Source of the DNA: Pseudogulbenkiania ferrooxidans 2002
Lineage (GTDB): Bacteria > Pseudomonadota > Gammaproteobacteria > Burkholderiales > Chromobacteriaceae
Direction: 5' to 3'
NCBI RefSeq assembly: GCF_000174355.1
Contig: NZ_ACIS01000005.1
Span: forward strand, 1 to 64,000
DNA length: 64,000 nt
The position numbers were made by a program, and so were the translations under genes. Under the pieces are notes generated by a model. It saw only the letters and a program-made list of their open reading frames with translations. It had not been told where the DNA came from and searched no databases. Positions 55,317 to 64,000 of the stretch are shown piece by piece. Numbering within the stretch: position 1 is the first letter of the stretch; each line of letters begins with the position of its first letter.

Positions 55317-56354
55317 TTACGTTTCATCGGCCTTGTCCGTCAGCGGCGGCACAAACTGGACGACGGCTTTCCAGGGAATGTCGGGGACGAGTTTCTCGAG
55401 GCAGTCGGTATGCCCGTAGGGGCATTGGCGCTCGAAACAGGGGCTGCATTCCAGATTCAGCGTGGCGATGGCCGAGCGTGATGTCAACGGCGGCGTGAAA
55501 TCCGGGCTGGAGGAGCCATACAGGGCGACCAGCGGTACGTCCAGCGCGGCCGCAACGTGCATCAGGCCGGAGTCGTTGCAGACGGCGACACTGGCCAGGC
55601 TGAGCAGGTCGATCGCCTCGTCGAGGCCCGTCTTGCCGCAGAGGTTGATGGCCGTATGTCCCGACAGGGCGGCAATCTCGTCGCCGATCTCCTTGTCCTT
55701 GGGGGAGCCGAACAGCCACACCTGGTAGCCGGCCCGGGTGAAGCGCTGGGCTAGTTCGGCAAAGTGCCGGCTCGGCCAGCGCTTGGCCGGGCCATATTCC
55801 GCCCCGGGGCAGAAGGCGGCAACCGGTTTTTGGGTATCGAGTTGCAGGCGGGCGAGGGCGGTTTGTCTGCCGGTTGCGCTGCTGGCGAGTCGTGGGTGCG
55901 GGATCGGGCGCACCACCGGCTGGTCTTTGTCCTCGGCCAGGGCGCAAAAGCGCTCGACCATCATCGGCAGCGCCGTTTCGTCCAGCTCGCGCGCGTCGTT
56001 GAGTAGCCAGTAGCGCGACTCGCCGAGGAAGCCGGTGCGGCGCGGAATGCCGGCAAACATCGGCACCAGTGCCGATTTGATCGAATTGGGCAGGACGATG
56101 GCCTGGTCGAAACGCTCGCGGGCGAGCATGCGGCCCACTTGCCAGCGGTCGCGCAGGCGCAGCTGGCCATGGCCGAACGGATTGAGGTGGGCCTTGTGGA
56201 CTTCGGGCATGCGCGCCAGCAAGGGGAGTGTCCAGCTGGGGGCGAAGACGTGCAGTTCCAGGTCCGGATGGCGTTCGTGCAGGCGCCGGTACAGTGGCTG
56301 GGCCATGACGCCGTCACCCACCCAGGACGGGGCGATCACCAGGATTTTTTTCAT
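55317..56354 (-). CDS. waaF: Lipopolysaccharide heptosyltransferase II
   Basis: This 345-residue GT9-family enzyme begins MKKILVIAPSWVGDGVMAQPLYRRLHERHPDLELHVF, typical of WaaF, with FCPGAEYGPAKRWPSRHFAELAQ as the donor-site block and CNDSGLMHVAAALDVPLVALYGSSSPDFTPP near the C-terminus. It adds the second heptose to the LPS inner core. Two adjacent ATG codons (56357, 56354) are possible starts. A terminator separates it from the ilvE unit. Confidence 0.92.
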   Translation of the reverse strand: MKKILVIAPSWVGDGVMAQPLYRRLHERHPDLELHVFAPSWTLPLLARMPEVHKAHLNPFGHGQLRLRDRWQVGRMLARERFDQAIVLPNSIKSALVPMFAGIPRRTGFLGESRYWLLNDARELDETALPMMVERFCALAEDKDQPVVRPIPHPRLASSATGRQTALARLQLDTQKPVAAFCPGAEYGPAKRWPSRHFAELAQRFTRAGYQVWLFGSPKDKEIGDEIAALSGHTAINLCGKTGLDEAIDLLSLASVAVCNDSGLMHVAAALDVPLVALYGSSSPDFTPPLTSRSAIATLNLECSPCFERQCPYGHTDCLEKLVPDIPWKAVVQFVPPLTDKADET

Positions 56355-56366
56355 CATCGATACAAA

Positions 56367-56396
56367 GCAAAAAGGTGCGGCAGCGAGCCGCACCTT
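56367..56396 (-). terminator. Terminator of ilvE and zinc-ribbon unit
   Basis: On the minus strand AAGGTGCGGC and GCCGCACCTT pair around a 5-base loop and are followed by TTTGCTTTG after further T residues. It lies between the zinc-ribbon gene stop and waaF. Confidence 0.8.
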
Positions 56397-56417
56397 CTGT
56401 CGTGTCCTCGCGGCGGA

Positions 56418-56621
56418 TTAGTGGTGGTGCCCGCTCACCGGGCCAACCAGCTTGTAGCGGGTGCCGCAATACGGGCACAGCGCTTCACCGGTCTTGTGCA
56501 CCGGCAGGAAGACACGCGGGTGGGCATTCCACTTCACCATGTCCGGCATCGGGCAGTGCAGCGGCAGGTCCTTCTCGGTGACTTCGATCACGCGTTGGGT
56601 ATTTTCTTTCAGTGCGGTCAT
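56418..56621 (-). CDS. Zinc-finger domain protein (zf-CHCC type)
   Basis: This 67-residue protein has the CHCC pattern: Cys in HCPMPD, His in WNAHPRVF, and CPYCGTRYKL. The family includes the mitochondrial complex I zinc subunit and small bacterial relatives, mostly uncharacterised. AAGGAAG precedes ATG 56621. It follows ilvE by about 46 bp on the same strand. The C-terminal GHHH adds possible metal ligands. Confidence 0.85.
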   Translation of the reverse strand: MTALKENTQRVIEVTEKDLPLHCPMPDMVKWNAHPRVFLPVHKTGEALCPYCGTRYKLVGPVSGHHH

Positions 56622-56667
56622 GCTTGCTTCCTTGCAGGCCGGCCACGGCAAGGGCCGGCCGGGACGT

Positions 56668-57594
56668 TCATTGTTCGATGTAGGTCAGCCATTCTTCGTG
56701 CGCCGGGTCGAGGCCCTTGACGCAGTCGAAGTAGCGCTTCTGGATTTCCGTGGTGATCGGGCCGCGCGTGCCGCTGCCGATGGCGCGGTTGTCCAGCTCG
56801 CGGATCGGCGTCACTTCGGCGGCGGTGCCGGTAAAGAAGGCTTCGTCGGCGCTGTAGACTTCGTCGCGGGTGATGCGCTTCTCGACCAGTTCCAGGCCCA
56901 TCTCGCCGGCGATCTGCACCACGGTATCGCGGGTGATGCCTTCCAGCGCCGAGGTCAGGTCCGGGGTGTACAGCTTGCCCTTGCGCACGATGAAGATGTT
57001 TTCACCGGAGCCCTCGGCTACGTAGCCTTCGACGTCGAGCAGCAGCGCCTCGTCGTAGCCGTCGCGGGTGGCTTCGGTGTTGGCGAGGATGGAGTTCATG
57101 TAGTTGCCGTTGGCCTTGGCCTTGCACATCGTGATGTTGACGTGGTGGCGAGTGAAGGACGAGGTCTTAACGCGAATGCCGCGCTCCAGACCTTCTTCGC
57201 CGAGGTAGGCGCCCCACGGCCAGGCGGCCACGATCACGTGCACGTCGCCTACCGGCGGCGCCACGCCCAGCTTGCCCGAGCCGTAGAAGGCCATCGGGCG
57301 GAAGTAGCAGGATTTGAGACGGTTGGCGCGCACCACTTCGACGTGGGCGGCGTTGATCTCTTCCTTGGTGAACGGCAGCTTGATGTCGAGGATGTGGGCC
57401 GAGCGGAACAGACGGTCGGTGTGGTCCTGCAGACGGAAGATGGCCGGGCCTTTCGGGGTTTCATAGGCACGCACGCCTTCGAACACGCCCATGCCGTAGT
57501 GCAGGGTGTGAGTCAGTACGTGGGTGGTGGCATCACGCCAGTCGACCAGTTTGCCGTCGTACCAGATGAAGCCGTCGCGGTCAGCCATGGACAT
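56668..57594 (-). CDS. ilvE: Branched-chain amino acid aminotransferase
   Basis: This 308-residue fold-type IV PLP enzyme makes Ile, Leu and Val from their 2-oxo acids. [25 protein letters not shown] is the characteristic block. The PLP Lys is in [15 protein letters not shown], and the substrate-shaping [14 protein letters not shown] is present. ATG 57594 (MSMADRDG) has GGAG seven bases upstream. The frame extending to 59106 overlaps glnE and is spurious. Confidence 0.95.
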   Translation of the reverse strand: MSMADRDGFIWYDGKLVDWRDATTHVLTHTLHYGMGVFEGVRAYETPKGPAIFRLQDHTDRLFRSAHILDIKLPFTKEEINAAHVEVVRANRLKSCYFRPMAFYGSGKLGVAPPVGDVHVIVAAWPWGAYLGEEGLERGIRVKTSSFTRHHVNITMCKAKANGNYMNSILANTEATRDGYDEALLLDVEGYVAEGSGENIFIVRKGKLYTPDLTSALEGITRDTVVQIAGEMGLELVEKRITRDEVYSADEAFFTGTAAEVTPIRELDNRAIGSGTRGPITTEIQKRYFDCVKGLDPAHEEWLTYIEQ

Positions 57595-57695
57595 CGTGTT
57601 TCTCCGTCTGAAAAGTATTGTGCGGCAGATTATACCGTCGTCGCCCCGCTTGTGAACCGGCCGGGACGAAAAACAGCCCCGGGCCGGTTTCCGGG

Positions 57696-60368
57696 CTAGC
57701 CGCCCAGCACGGCTTGCCACAAGGCTTGGGCCTGGTGGTAGAAATGCCGCAACTTGTCGTTTACCTCGATCCTGTTGCCGTCGTTGAGGCGGGCGGCGTG
57801 CTGCAGGCGACGATAGTGGCGGTAGGCTTCGCGCGCGGCGGCGGCCAGTCCGGCATCGATCAGGCCGGCATCGGCCGCCACGCCCAGGAGCGCGATGTTG
57901 CCGGCGTTGCGGGTCAGGGTCGGCAGTTCGTGGGCATGGGCCAGGATCAGGTATTGCACCAGGAATTCGATGTCGATGATGCCGCCGCGGGCGTGCTTGA
58001 CGTCGTCTTCCCGTGCCGGGTGCGATTCGAGCATGCGCTGGCGCATGGCCAGCACTTCCTCGCGCAGCACGGCAGGATCGCGGTGCAGGGTGAGGACGTC
58101 GTGGCGGATGGCCTCGAAGCGTTCGCCGATGGCGGCATCGCCGGCGACGAAGCGGGCCCGGGTCATGGCCTGGTGCTCCCACACCCAGGCGTCGTGGTGC
58201 TGGTATTTCTCGAAGGCTTCCAGCGAACTGACCAAGAGGCCGCTGGAGCCGTTCGGGCGCAGGCGCAGGTCGATGTCGTACAGGAGGCCAGCCGAGGTGA
58301 CGCTGGTGAGCCAGGTCGACATCTTGCGCGTCAGGCGCGAATAGAGGTCGGCGGCGTCGGGGTGGGGGTCGTCGTGCAGGAAGATGATGTCGAGGTCCGA
58401 GGCATAGCCCAGCTCTTTGCCGCCCAGTTTGCCGTAGCCGATGATGGCAAAGCGTGGGACGTCGCGGTGTCGTGTCGGCATTTCCAGCCAGGCATGGCGC
58501 AGGGTGGCCTCGAGCACGGTATCGGCCAGCCGGGAGAGCTCGTCGGACAGGGCCTCGACCGTCCACATGCCGGCCAGATCCTGTGCCACCAGGCGGAAGG
58601 TCTGGGTGTGCTTGAAGTGGCGCAGCGCGTCCATCTTGCCCTCGGTGTCGCCAGGGTTGGCCGAAAGCTGCTCTTCCAGTTGCGCGGCCAGTTGCGGCCA
58701 GTCCGGGGTGGCGTAGAGCACGCGGGCGTCCAGTAGTTCGTCGAGCAGGATGGGATGGCGGGTCAGGTAGTTCGACACCCAGGAGCTGCTGGCGTAGAGC
58801 GAGGCCAGGCGCTGCAGCGTCTGCGGGTATTCGGTCAGGAGCGCCAGATAGGAGGCACGGCGGCTGATTGTTTCCAGCAGGGTGATGATGCGGGCGAGCG
58901 TGACGTCGGGGTGCGGCAGTGCTGCCGCGACCTCGATCAGCGGCGGGATCAGCGCGTCGAATTTCTTGCGGTTGGCGAGCGGCATCTGCTGGTAGCGTTG
59001 GCTCGCTGCCAGGCTCTTCAGCTGCTGGGCGACGCTGTTGCCGTCCTGGTACCCCAGGCGGGCGAGTTGTTCCGGGATGCTGTCGTCGTCGCCGATGTCG
59101 CACCACAGCGGCGTCAACGGGTGGGCGACGGCGTTTTCGGTCGGCAGGAAGAAGACCTGTTCGAAGTGGCGGGTGATGTGGCGGCGATGGATGTTGAGGG
59201 CGTCCATGAACGCCTGCCAGTCGGCAAAGCCCATGCTGCCGGCGATCTTGGCGCGATTTTCCGCCGAGGAGGGCAGCGTCTGGGTCTGCTGGTCGTCCAG
59301 GTATTGCAGGCGGTGTTCGAGGTTGCGCAGGAACACGTAGCCTTCCATGATCTCGTGCACCGCGTCGGGTTCGAGCAGGCGCATCTCGGCCAGGCGGGCG
59401 AGGGTTTCACGGGTGCTCTTGAGCTGTAGGCTCTTCTCCCGGCCGCCCCGGATCAGTTGGAACACCTGGGCGATGAACTCGGCTTCGCGGATGCCGCCCG
59501 GCCCGAGCTTGATGTTGTCGGCCATGTCGCGCCGTGCCACTTCACGACGGATTTGCACGTGCAGTTCGCGCATCGCGCCGTAGGCGTTGTAGTCGAGGTA
59601 CTTGCGGTAGACGAAGGGGCGCACCAGTTCGGCCAGGCCGTCGGTATCACCGGTGAGCGCCTTGGCCTTGATCCACGCGTAGCGTTCCCATTCGCGCCCT
59701 TGCGACAGCAGGTAGTTTTCCAGGGCGGCAAAGCTCATCGCCAGCGGGCCGGAGTCGCCGTAGGGGCGCAGGCGCATGTCGACGCGGAACACCTGGCCAT
59801 CGGGGGTCTGGTCGTTGATGAAGCGGATGATCTGTTTGCCGAGCTGGGTGAAGTACTCGATGTTGCTGATGCGGCGCCCGCCGTTGGTCTCGCCGTTTTC
59901 CGGATAGATGAAGATCAGGTCGATGTCCGAGGAGACATTGAGCTCGCCGCCGCCCAGCTTGCCCATGCCAATGACGATCAGCTCCTGGACCTGGCCGCTT
60001 TCCTCGCCGATCGGTTGGCCATAATGGGAGAGCGCGGCGTGGGCGACGACCAGCGAGCGTTGCACGGCGAATTCGGCTAACTCGCTGATGGTGCCGACCA
60101 CTTCGTCGAGCCCTGTCAGCCCACCCAGGTCGCGGCTGATCAGGCGCGCCATGACAGCCTGGCGCAGCTGCCGCAGCCGCGACATGAAGAGCTCGGGAGC
60201 CAGGGATGTGGCCCAGTCGGTAAACTCCTCCATTTCCTGCCGGTCAAACGGCCTATGCAGCCGGGCGGTGAGGCGCTCGCGCTGCTCGGGGTGCGCATCG
60301 AGCAGGCGACGCAGGTAAAGCGAAAAGTTGCAGCTGCTGTCGATGGTAGGGACGGGGTTTGCTGGCAT
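57696..60368 (-). CDS. glnE: Bifunctional glutamine synthetase adenylyltransferase/deadenylase
   Basis: This 890-residue enzyme has two nucleotidyltransferase domains, each with GMGKLGG-ELN or [11 protein letters not shown] signatures followed by DIDLIFIY and DLDIIFLH acidic motifs. The deadenylase and adenylyltransferase halves flank a regulatory helix region. It sets glutamine synthetase activity in response to PII and glutamine. Length is slightly below the E. coli enzyme (946). A one-mismatch copy of the 12-mer is at 58654. Confidence 0.94.
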   Translation of the reverse strand: MPANPVPTIDSSCNFSLYLRRLLDAHPEQRERLTARLHRPFDRQEMEEFTDWATSLAPELFMSRLRQLRQAVMARLISRDLGGLTGLDEVVGTISELAEFAVQRSLVVAHAALSHYGQPIGEESGQVQELIVIGMGKLGGGELNVSSDIDLIFIYPENGETNGGRRISNIEYFTQLGKQIIRFINDQTPDGQVFRVDMRLRPYGDSGPLAMSFAALENYLLSQGREWERYAWIKAKALTGDTDGLAELVRPFVYRKYLDYNAYGAMRELHVQIRREVARRDMADNIKLGPGGIREAEFIAQVFQLIRGGREKSLQLKSTRETLARLAEMRLLEPDAVHEIMEGYVFLRNLEHRLQYLDDQQTQTLPSSAENRAKIAGSMGFADWQAFMDALNIHRRHITRHFEQVFFLPTENAVAHPLTPLWCDIGDDDSIPEQLARLGYQDGNSVAQQLKSLAASQRYQQMPLANRKKFDALIPPLIEVAAALPHPDVTLARIITLLETISRRASYLALLTEYPQTLQRLASLYASSSWVSNYLTRHPILLDELLDARVLYATPDWPQLAAQLEEQLSANPGDTEGKMDALRHFKHTQTFRLVAQDLAGMWTVEALSDELSRLADTVLEATLRHAWLEMPTRHRDVPRFAIIGYGKLGGKELGYASDLDIIFLHDDPHPDAADLYSRLTRKMSTWLTSVTSAGLLYDIDLRLRPNGSSGLLVSSLEAFEKYQHHDAWVWEHQAMTRARFVAGDAAIGERFEAIRHDVLTLHRDPAVLREEVLAMRQRMLESHPAREDDVKHARGGIIDIEFLVQYLILAHAHELPTLTRNAGNIALLGVAADAGLIDAGLAAAAREAYRHYRRLQHAARLNDGNRIEVNDKLRHFYHQAQALWQAVLGG

Positions 60369-60430
60369 AATGGCTCCGCTTCTGATCGTTCGGTCCGGTC
60401 ATTTTTCTCATTGTGTAATGGTTCTCTTTC

Positions 60431-63400
60431 TTGGAAAAGCGTCGATTGTCTTTTCGCCGGCTTCCGGTGGTCGCGTCCCTCAAATTTGTGCTGCGCTGGG
60501 GCGGGGTGCTGCTGGCCGGCGGTAGCGTAGTGCTGGCGGCAGCCTTCGCTGCGTTCACTTTCTGGTTTTTGCCTAACCTCGAGCAATATCGCGCCGAACT
60601 GGCTTCGTTGCTGTCCCGCCAGACCGGGCGGGTAGTGACGATCCGGCAACTGCAAGGGCAGTGGGTCGGCGTGGCCCCGCAGCTCGATCTCTACGGCGTC
60701 ACCATGGCCAATCCGCGCGATGGCGCGGCGCTCAGCTTCGAACGCGTCAGCCTGACGCCGGCATGGCGTAGCCTGCTGGTGTGGTCTCCCCGCTTTGCGC
60801 ATATCGTGGTCGACGGACCCGTGGTCGACCTGTCGCGCGGGCATGACGGCGTGATCTACCTGAACGGTTTCGATATCTCTTCCGGTGGCGCGGGGCGGAC
60901 CGGCGACGGCAGCGCCGCCAACTGGTGGCTCAACCAGCCTTCGCTGGTGATCAACAACGCGCGGCTGTCGTGGCAGGACGATTTGCTTGGCCTGCCGCGC
61001 TTCCGGCTCGACAAGGGGCAGGCCGAATTCAGCAGCGACTTGTTCGGCCACGGCTTGAAAATCACCGGCCAGCCTTCGGCCGCGCTCGGGCGAGCCATCG
61101 CGCTGTCGGCACAGTGGCGCGGTGACGACGTGCGCACATGGAAAGAATGGCAGGGCGAGCTGAGGGTCGACTGGCAGGGGGTCAAGGTGAGCCCCTGGTC
61201 GCGCTACCTGAAGCAGTGGGGCGGGGTGCGTTCCGGCGAGGGCGACGGCGTGTTCCAGGTGGCGTTCAGCCAGGGCCGCATCGATCGGCTCAAGGCCAAT
61301 GTCGCCCTCAAGAACGCGGCCTACGCGCCGACCGATGCCGGCGAGCTCAACGTTCCCAAGCTGGGTGGCCAGCTGGAGGTGGTGCGGGATGGCGGCAAGT
61401 ACCAGATCGAGGCACGTGATCTGACCCTGGCCAGCGCGACGGGGCTGGCCTTCGATCACTCGCGCGTCTCGGGGTTCTGGGCCGAGGATGGCGGCGACTT
61501 GAAACTGGACAACGCGTCGCTGACGCATCTGACGCCGCTGATCCACGCCGTGGGTGCGGACAAGTCGCCCTTGTTTGGCAAATTCACGCCCTCCGGCCAG
61601 TTGCACGATGTCAGCGTCAGCTGGCAGGGCCGGCTCGAGGCGCCGGTCAAGTACAGCGTGGCGAGCGGATTCCAGCAGCTGGCCTGGGCCGAGACCGGGA
61701 CCGTTCCCGGCGTGGCCGGGGTGACCGGCCAGATTCGCTTCGATCAGGCCGGCGGCCGCCTGCAACTGGATGCCGGGGCGTCGTCACTGCAGCTGTCGCG
61801 GGTGTTTCCGCAGCCGATCGGTTTCGAGCATCTGAAAGCCGATGTGGAATGGGCACGGGTGGCCGGCGGTGTCGACGTCACCTTCCGGCAGCTGAATTTC
61901 GGCAATCGCGACCTGCAGGGTTGGCTGTCCGGGCTGTACCGCTATACCGGCCACGGGGCGGGGCAGGTCGATCTCAAGGCCGGTATCGACCGGGTGCGGG
62001 CCGTGCGTGTGCCCGACTACCTGCCGTATGCCGCCGGGGCCGACACCATCCGCTGGCTGCGTGCTGCGCTCAAGGACGGCGAGGCGCGCAAGGTGACGCT
62101 GCAACTCAAGGGCAATCTGGACGATTTCCCCTTCAAGGGCGGGCGCAACGGCGAGTTCCTGGTGGAAGCCCAGGTCGAGCATGGCCAGCTCGAGTACCAG
62201 CCAGGTTGGCCGAAGCTCGACGACATCGAGGCCTTGCTGCGCTTCCACAACGAAAAGATGGAGATCGTGTCGCCGCGCGCCACGACGCTGGGCGTGCCGC
62301 TGCGCGACGTGAGGGTCGGCATCGCCGATCTTGGCGCCGCCGCACCGGTGCTCGACATCAAGGGCCGGGCGCAGGGCGAGCTCGCCAAGCTGCTGGCGTT
62401 CACCACGCACAGCCCGGTCGACGGCTGGCTGGGTGGTTTTACCGGGCAGATCCAGGCGGCCGGGCCGGCACGGCTCGACCTCACCATTGCGGTGCCCCTG
62501 TCTGCCGCGCAGACGAGCCGGGTGACCGGGGACCTGTCGTTCGTCGACAACCGGCTGGCCTTCACGCACTGGCCGATTCCCGTCGCCGACGGCGTGCGCG
62601 GCGTGCTGCGCTTTACCGAGAAGGGCGTGTCGAGTAACGGCCTCAGGATGACCGCGCTGGGCGGCCCGTTCACCCTGCGGGCGATGACCGACCCCGGCGG
62701 CCGGATGACGTTCCGCATGGACGGGGAGGCCGATTCGGGGCAGGTGTTGCAGGGGTACGTGCCGTTCCTGGCACCGTACGCCGCCGGTCGTTCCCGCTAC
62801 AGCGTCAATTTCCAGGTGGGCAAGGGGCTGGAAGGCCTGAACGTGCGCTCGGACCTGGCCGGCACCGCCATCACTGCGCCGGCCCCGGCCAGCAAGGCGG
62901 CGGGCGAGGCGTGGCCGCTGGCGGTGGAGGTGCTGCCTGCCAAGGCGCCGGCGAGCGGCTGGCAGGTTGGGTTCAGCGTTGACAGCAAACGTGCTGGCGG
63001 TCGGCTGCGGCTGACCGAGGATGGCGCCCTCAGCGCGGCGCTGGTGGCGGTGGGGCGCCCGGTGACCGACCCGCCGGCCCCGGGGCTGACGCTGCGCGTG
63101 GCGCAGCCGGTGATCGCGCTGAAACCATGGCAAACCCTGCTCAAGAGCCGGGGCGTCGGCTCGGGTGGCGGGGCGGTCGACTGGCCGTGGCGGATCGAGC
63201 TCGATACCGGGCGGCTCGAGGTGGGTGCACGCCAGTTCTCCGGGGTCTCGGCGCGGCTCGCGCGCCAGCCGGGGCAGGCCTTCTGGCACATGAATTTCGG
63301 CTCGGACCAGTTGGTTACCGAGGCCGATTACTACCCGCAGGGACAGGGCCGGCTCAAGGCCAAAATCGCCCGTCTGGCCTTGCCGCTGCCGGCCAGCGCC

Positions 63401-64000
63401 TCGCAGGTGCTGGCGCCGGCGGCTCAGGGCGAAGACGAGAGCTTGCCGGAGCTGGACGTCGAGGTGGGCAATCTGCTCTATAGTGGCAGAAGCGTCGGCA
63501 AGCTCGAGCTGCATGCGGTGCAGTCCGGCAAGGATTGGCTCCTCGACCGCTTCGTGCTGCGTTCCGACAGCGGTCTGCTGCAGGGGGCGGCGCGTGCCAG
63601 CGACGGTGCAACGCCACGGGTGGACGTCGACTTCAAGCTGGAATCCGCCAACCTGGGCGAATTGCTGGGGCGCTTCGGTTACGGCGACACCTTTCGCAAG
63701 GGCGAGGGGACGCTGGGCGGCAAGCTGCATTGGCCTGGCGGGCTGACCGATTACGAATTGCCGCGTGTGTCCGGCGAGATGACGGTCGACTTCCGCAACG
63801 GGCGCTTTGCCAAGGTGAATCCGGGGGCGGCGCGTCTGCTCGGTGTGATCAGCCTGCAATCGTTGCCGCGCCGCATCCGCCTCGATTTCACCGACATGTT
63901 CAGCGACGGCTTTGCCTTTGATTCGCTGACCGGGCGGGCCGCCATCAGCAACGGCGTGTTCACGTCCGACAACGTGGCGATGAGTGGCCCGTCCGCCGCC
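60431..64000 (+). CDS. yhdP: YhdP-family AsmA-like envelope protein, 3' end outside window
   Basis: The frame is open to the window end (1190 codons). It starts with a basic tip and a membrane helix (WGGVLLAGGSVVLAAAFAAFTFWFLP, about 23-48). A long periplasmic beta-rich bridge of AsmA/DUF3971 type follows (VTIRQLQGQWVGVAPQLDLYGV; VPDYLPYAAGADTIRWLRAALKDGEARKV; ALGGPFTLRA; VNPGAARLLGVISLQSLPRRI). YhdP and relatives carry phospholipids to the outer membrane. The TTG at 60431 is the first in-frame start candidate; TTG 60446 after GGAAAAG or GTG 60467 are alternatives. An exact 12-mer word is at 62213. It diverges from glnE. Confidence 0.85.
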   Translation, partial: MEKRRLSFRRLPVVASLKFVLRWGGVLLAGGSVVLAAAFAAFTFWFLPNLEQYRAELASLLSRQTGRVVTIRQLQGQWVGVAPQLDLYGVTMANPRDGAALSFERVSLTPAWRSLLVWSPRFAHIVVDGPVVDLSRGHDGVIYLNGFDISSGGAGRTGDGSAANWWLNQPSLVINNARLSWQDDLLGLPRFRLDKGQAEFSSDLFGHGLKITGQPSAALGRAIALSAQWRGDDVRTWKEWQGELRVDWQGVKVSPWSRYLKQWGGVRSGEGDGVFQVAFSQGRIDRLKANVALKNAAYAPTDAGELNVPKLGGQLEVVRDGGKYQIEARDLTLASATGLAFDHSRVSGFWAEDGGDLKLDNASLTHLTPLIHAVGADKSPLFGKFTPSGQLHDVSVSWQGRLEAPVKYSVASGFQQLAWAETGTVPGVAGVTGQIRFDQAGGRLQLDAGASSLQLSRVFPQPIGFEHLKADVEWARVAGGVDVTFRQLNFGNRDLQGWLSGLYRYTGHGAGQVDLKAGIDRVRAVRVPDYLPYAAGADTIRWLRAALKDGEARKVTLQLKGNLDDFPFKGGRNGEFLVEAQVEHGQLEYQPGWPKLDDIEALLRFHNEKMEIVSPRATTLGVPLRDVRVGIADLGAAAPVLDIKGRAQGELAKLLAFTTHSPVDGWLGGFTGQIQAAGPARLDLTIAVPLSAAQTSRVTGDLSFVDNRLAFTHWPIPVADGVRGVLRFTEKGVSSNGLRMTALGGPFTLRAMTDPGGRMTFRMDGEADSGQVLQGYVPFLAPYAAGRSRYSVNFQVGKGLEGLNVRSDLAGTAITAPAPASKAAGEAWPLAVEVLPAKAPASGWQVGFSVDSKRAGGRLRLTEDGALSAALVAVGRPVTDPPAPGLTLRVAQPVIALKPWQTLLKSRGVGSGGGAVDWPWRIELDTGRLEVGARQFSGVSARLARQPGQAFWHMNFGSDQLVTEADYYPQGQGRLKAKIARLALPLPASASQVLAPAAQGEDESLPELDVEVGNLLYSGRSVGKLELHAVQSGKDWLLDRFVLRSDSGLLQGAARASDGATPRVDVDFKLESANLGELLGRFGYGDTFRKGEGTLGGKLHWPGGLTDYELPRVSGEMTVDFRNGRFAKVNPGAARLLGVISLQSLPRRIRLDFTDMFSDGFAFDSLTGRAAISNGVFTSDNVAMSGPSAA
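62213..62224 (+). repeat. Uptake-signal-like 12-mer AGGTTGGCCGAA
   Basis: Exact copy inside the yhdP-like gene, spanning the codons for G-W-P-K, a different frame from other coding copies. Confidence 0.8.

Noticed and set aside
57604-57614. CCGTCTGAAA, nearly the classical Neisseria uptake core GCCGTCTGAA, upstream of ilvE
   Set aside because: A single copy lacking the first G in this window is expected by chance; the frequent word here is AGGTTGGCCGAA.
56668-59106. An 812-residue fusion ending in IlvE
   Set aside because: The extra N-terminal part is Arg/Pro-rich shadow sequence antisense-frame to glnE; the ilvE start at 57594 has its own ribosome binding site.

Overview
The window looks like a chromosome segment of a high-GC betaproteobacterium of the order Neisseriales, most likely family Chromobacteriaceae. 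The evidence is the tmRNA tag ANDETYALAA (the tag I recall for Neisseriales), the gene complement (lipB-lipA, glnD, glnE, lptF-lptG, waaF, yigZ), and a 12-base word, AGGTTGGCCGAA, scattered through coding and intergenic DNA in the style of Neisseriaceae DNA uptake sequences. The genus cannot be fixed from the sequence alone.

Region 1 (1-12.9 kb) is accessory metabolism. A 3' part of an IclR-type regulator opens the window. It is followed by a + strand cluster: CobS-like AAA+ ATPase, CobT-like VWA protein, cupin, and two adjacent divergent Lin0512-family proteins. No CobN or other corrinoid synthesis gene is present. On the minus strand lie a sensory chemoreceptor and a sulfonate-dissimilation set (xsc, pta, TauE-type exporter) that turns sulfoacetaldehyde into acetyl phosphate, acetyl-CoA and exported sulfite. 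A second, complete IclR gene diverges from xsc and precedes a D-amino acid dehydrogenase. The two IclR genes share 641 identical bases and lie about 10.9 kb apart.

Region 2 (12.9-16.6 kb) is gene-poor: a periplasmic solute-binding protein, a small lipoprotein, short hypotheticals, two minus-strand terminators and ssrA (tmRNA).

Region 3 (16.6-24 kb) holds core genes: gph, ilvA, dacA, ybeD-like, lipB, lipA, then cytochrome b561, a cytochrome c'-like protein and a small exported protein.

Region 4 (23.8-27.9 kb) is a zinc-uptake operon: Zur with a Zur-box palindrome, a COG0523 GTPase, a 51-residue His-rich membrane microprotein, then znuC, znuB and znuA. The junctions overlap or nearly touch.

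Region 5 (27.9-64 kb) is mostly housekeeping: two tandem parvulin chaperones, bolA, yciI, yciB, a stomatin/NfeD pair, yigZ, an orphan ParA, an Aer-like chemoreceptor, glnD, lptFG, pepA, holC, an unrecognised 605-residue acidic protein, a PduO-type adenosyltransferase, a nuclease, a PhoH-type protein, bcp, trxB, an Smr protein, waaF, ilvE, glnE and an unfinished yhdP-like gene. No transposase, integrase, tRNA, rRNA or CRISPR array was seen.

The two most notable signals are the putative uptake-signal dialect (eight exact copies, all after 12.2 kb, several as inverted pairs in terminators) and the CobS/CobT/cupin/Lin0512 cluster beside the sulfonate genes.
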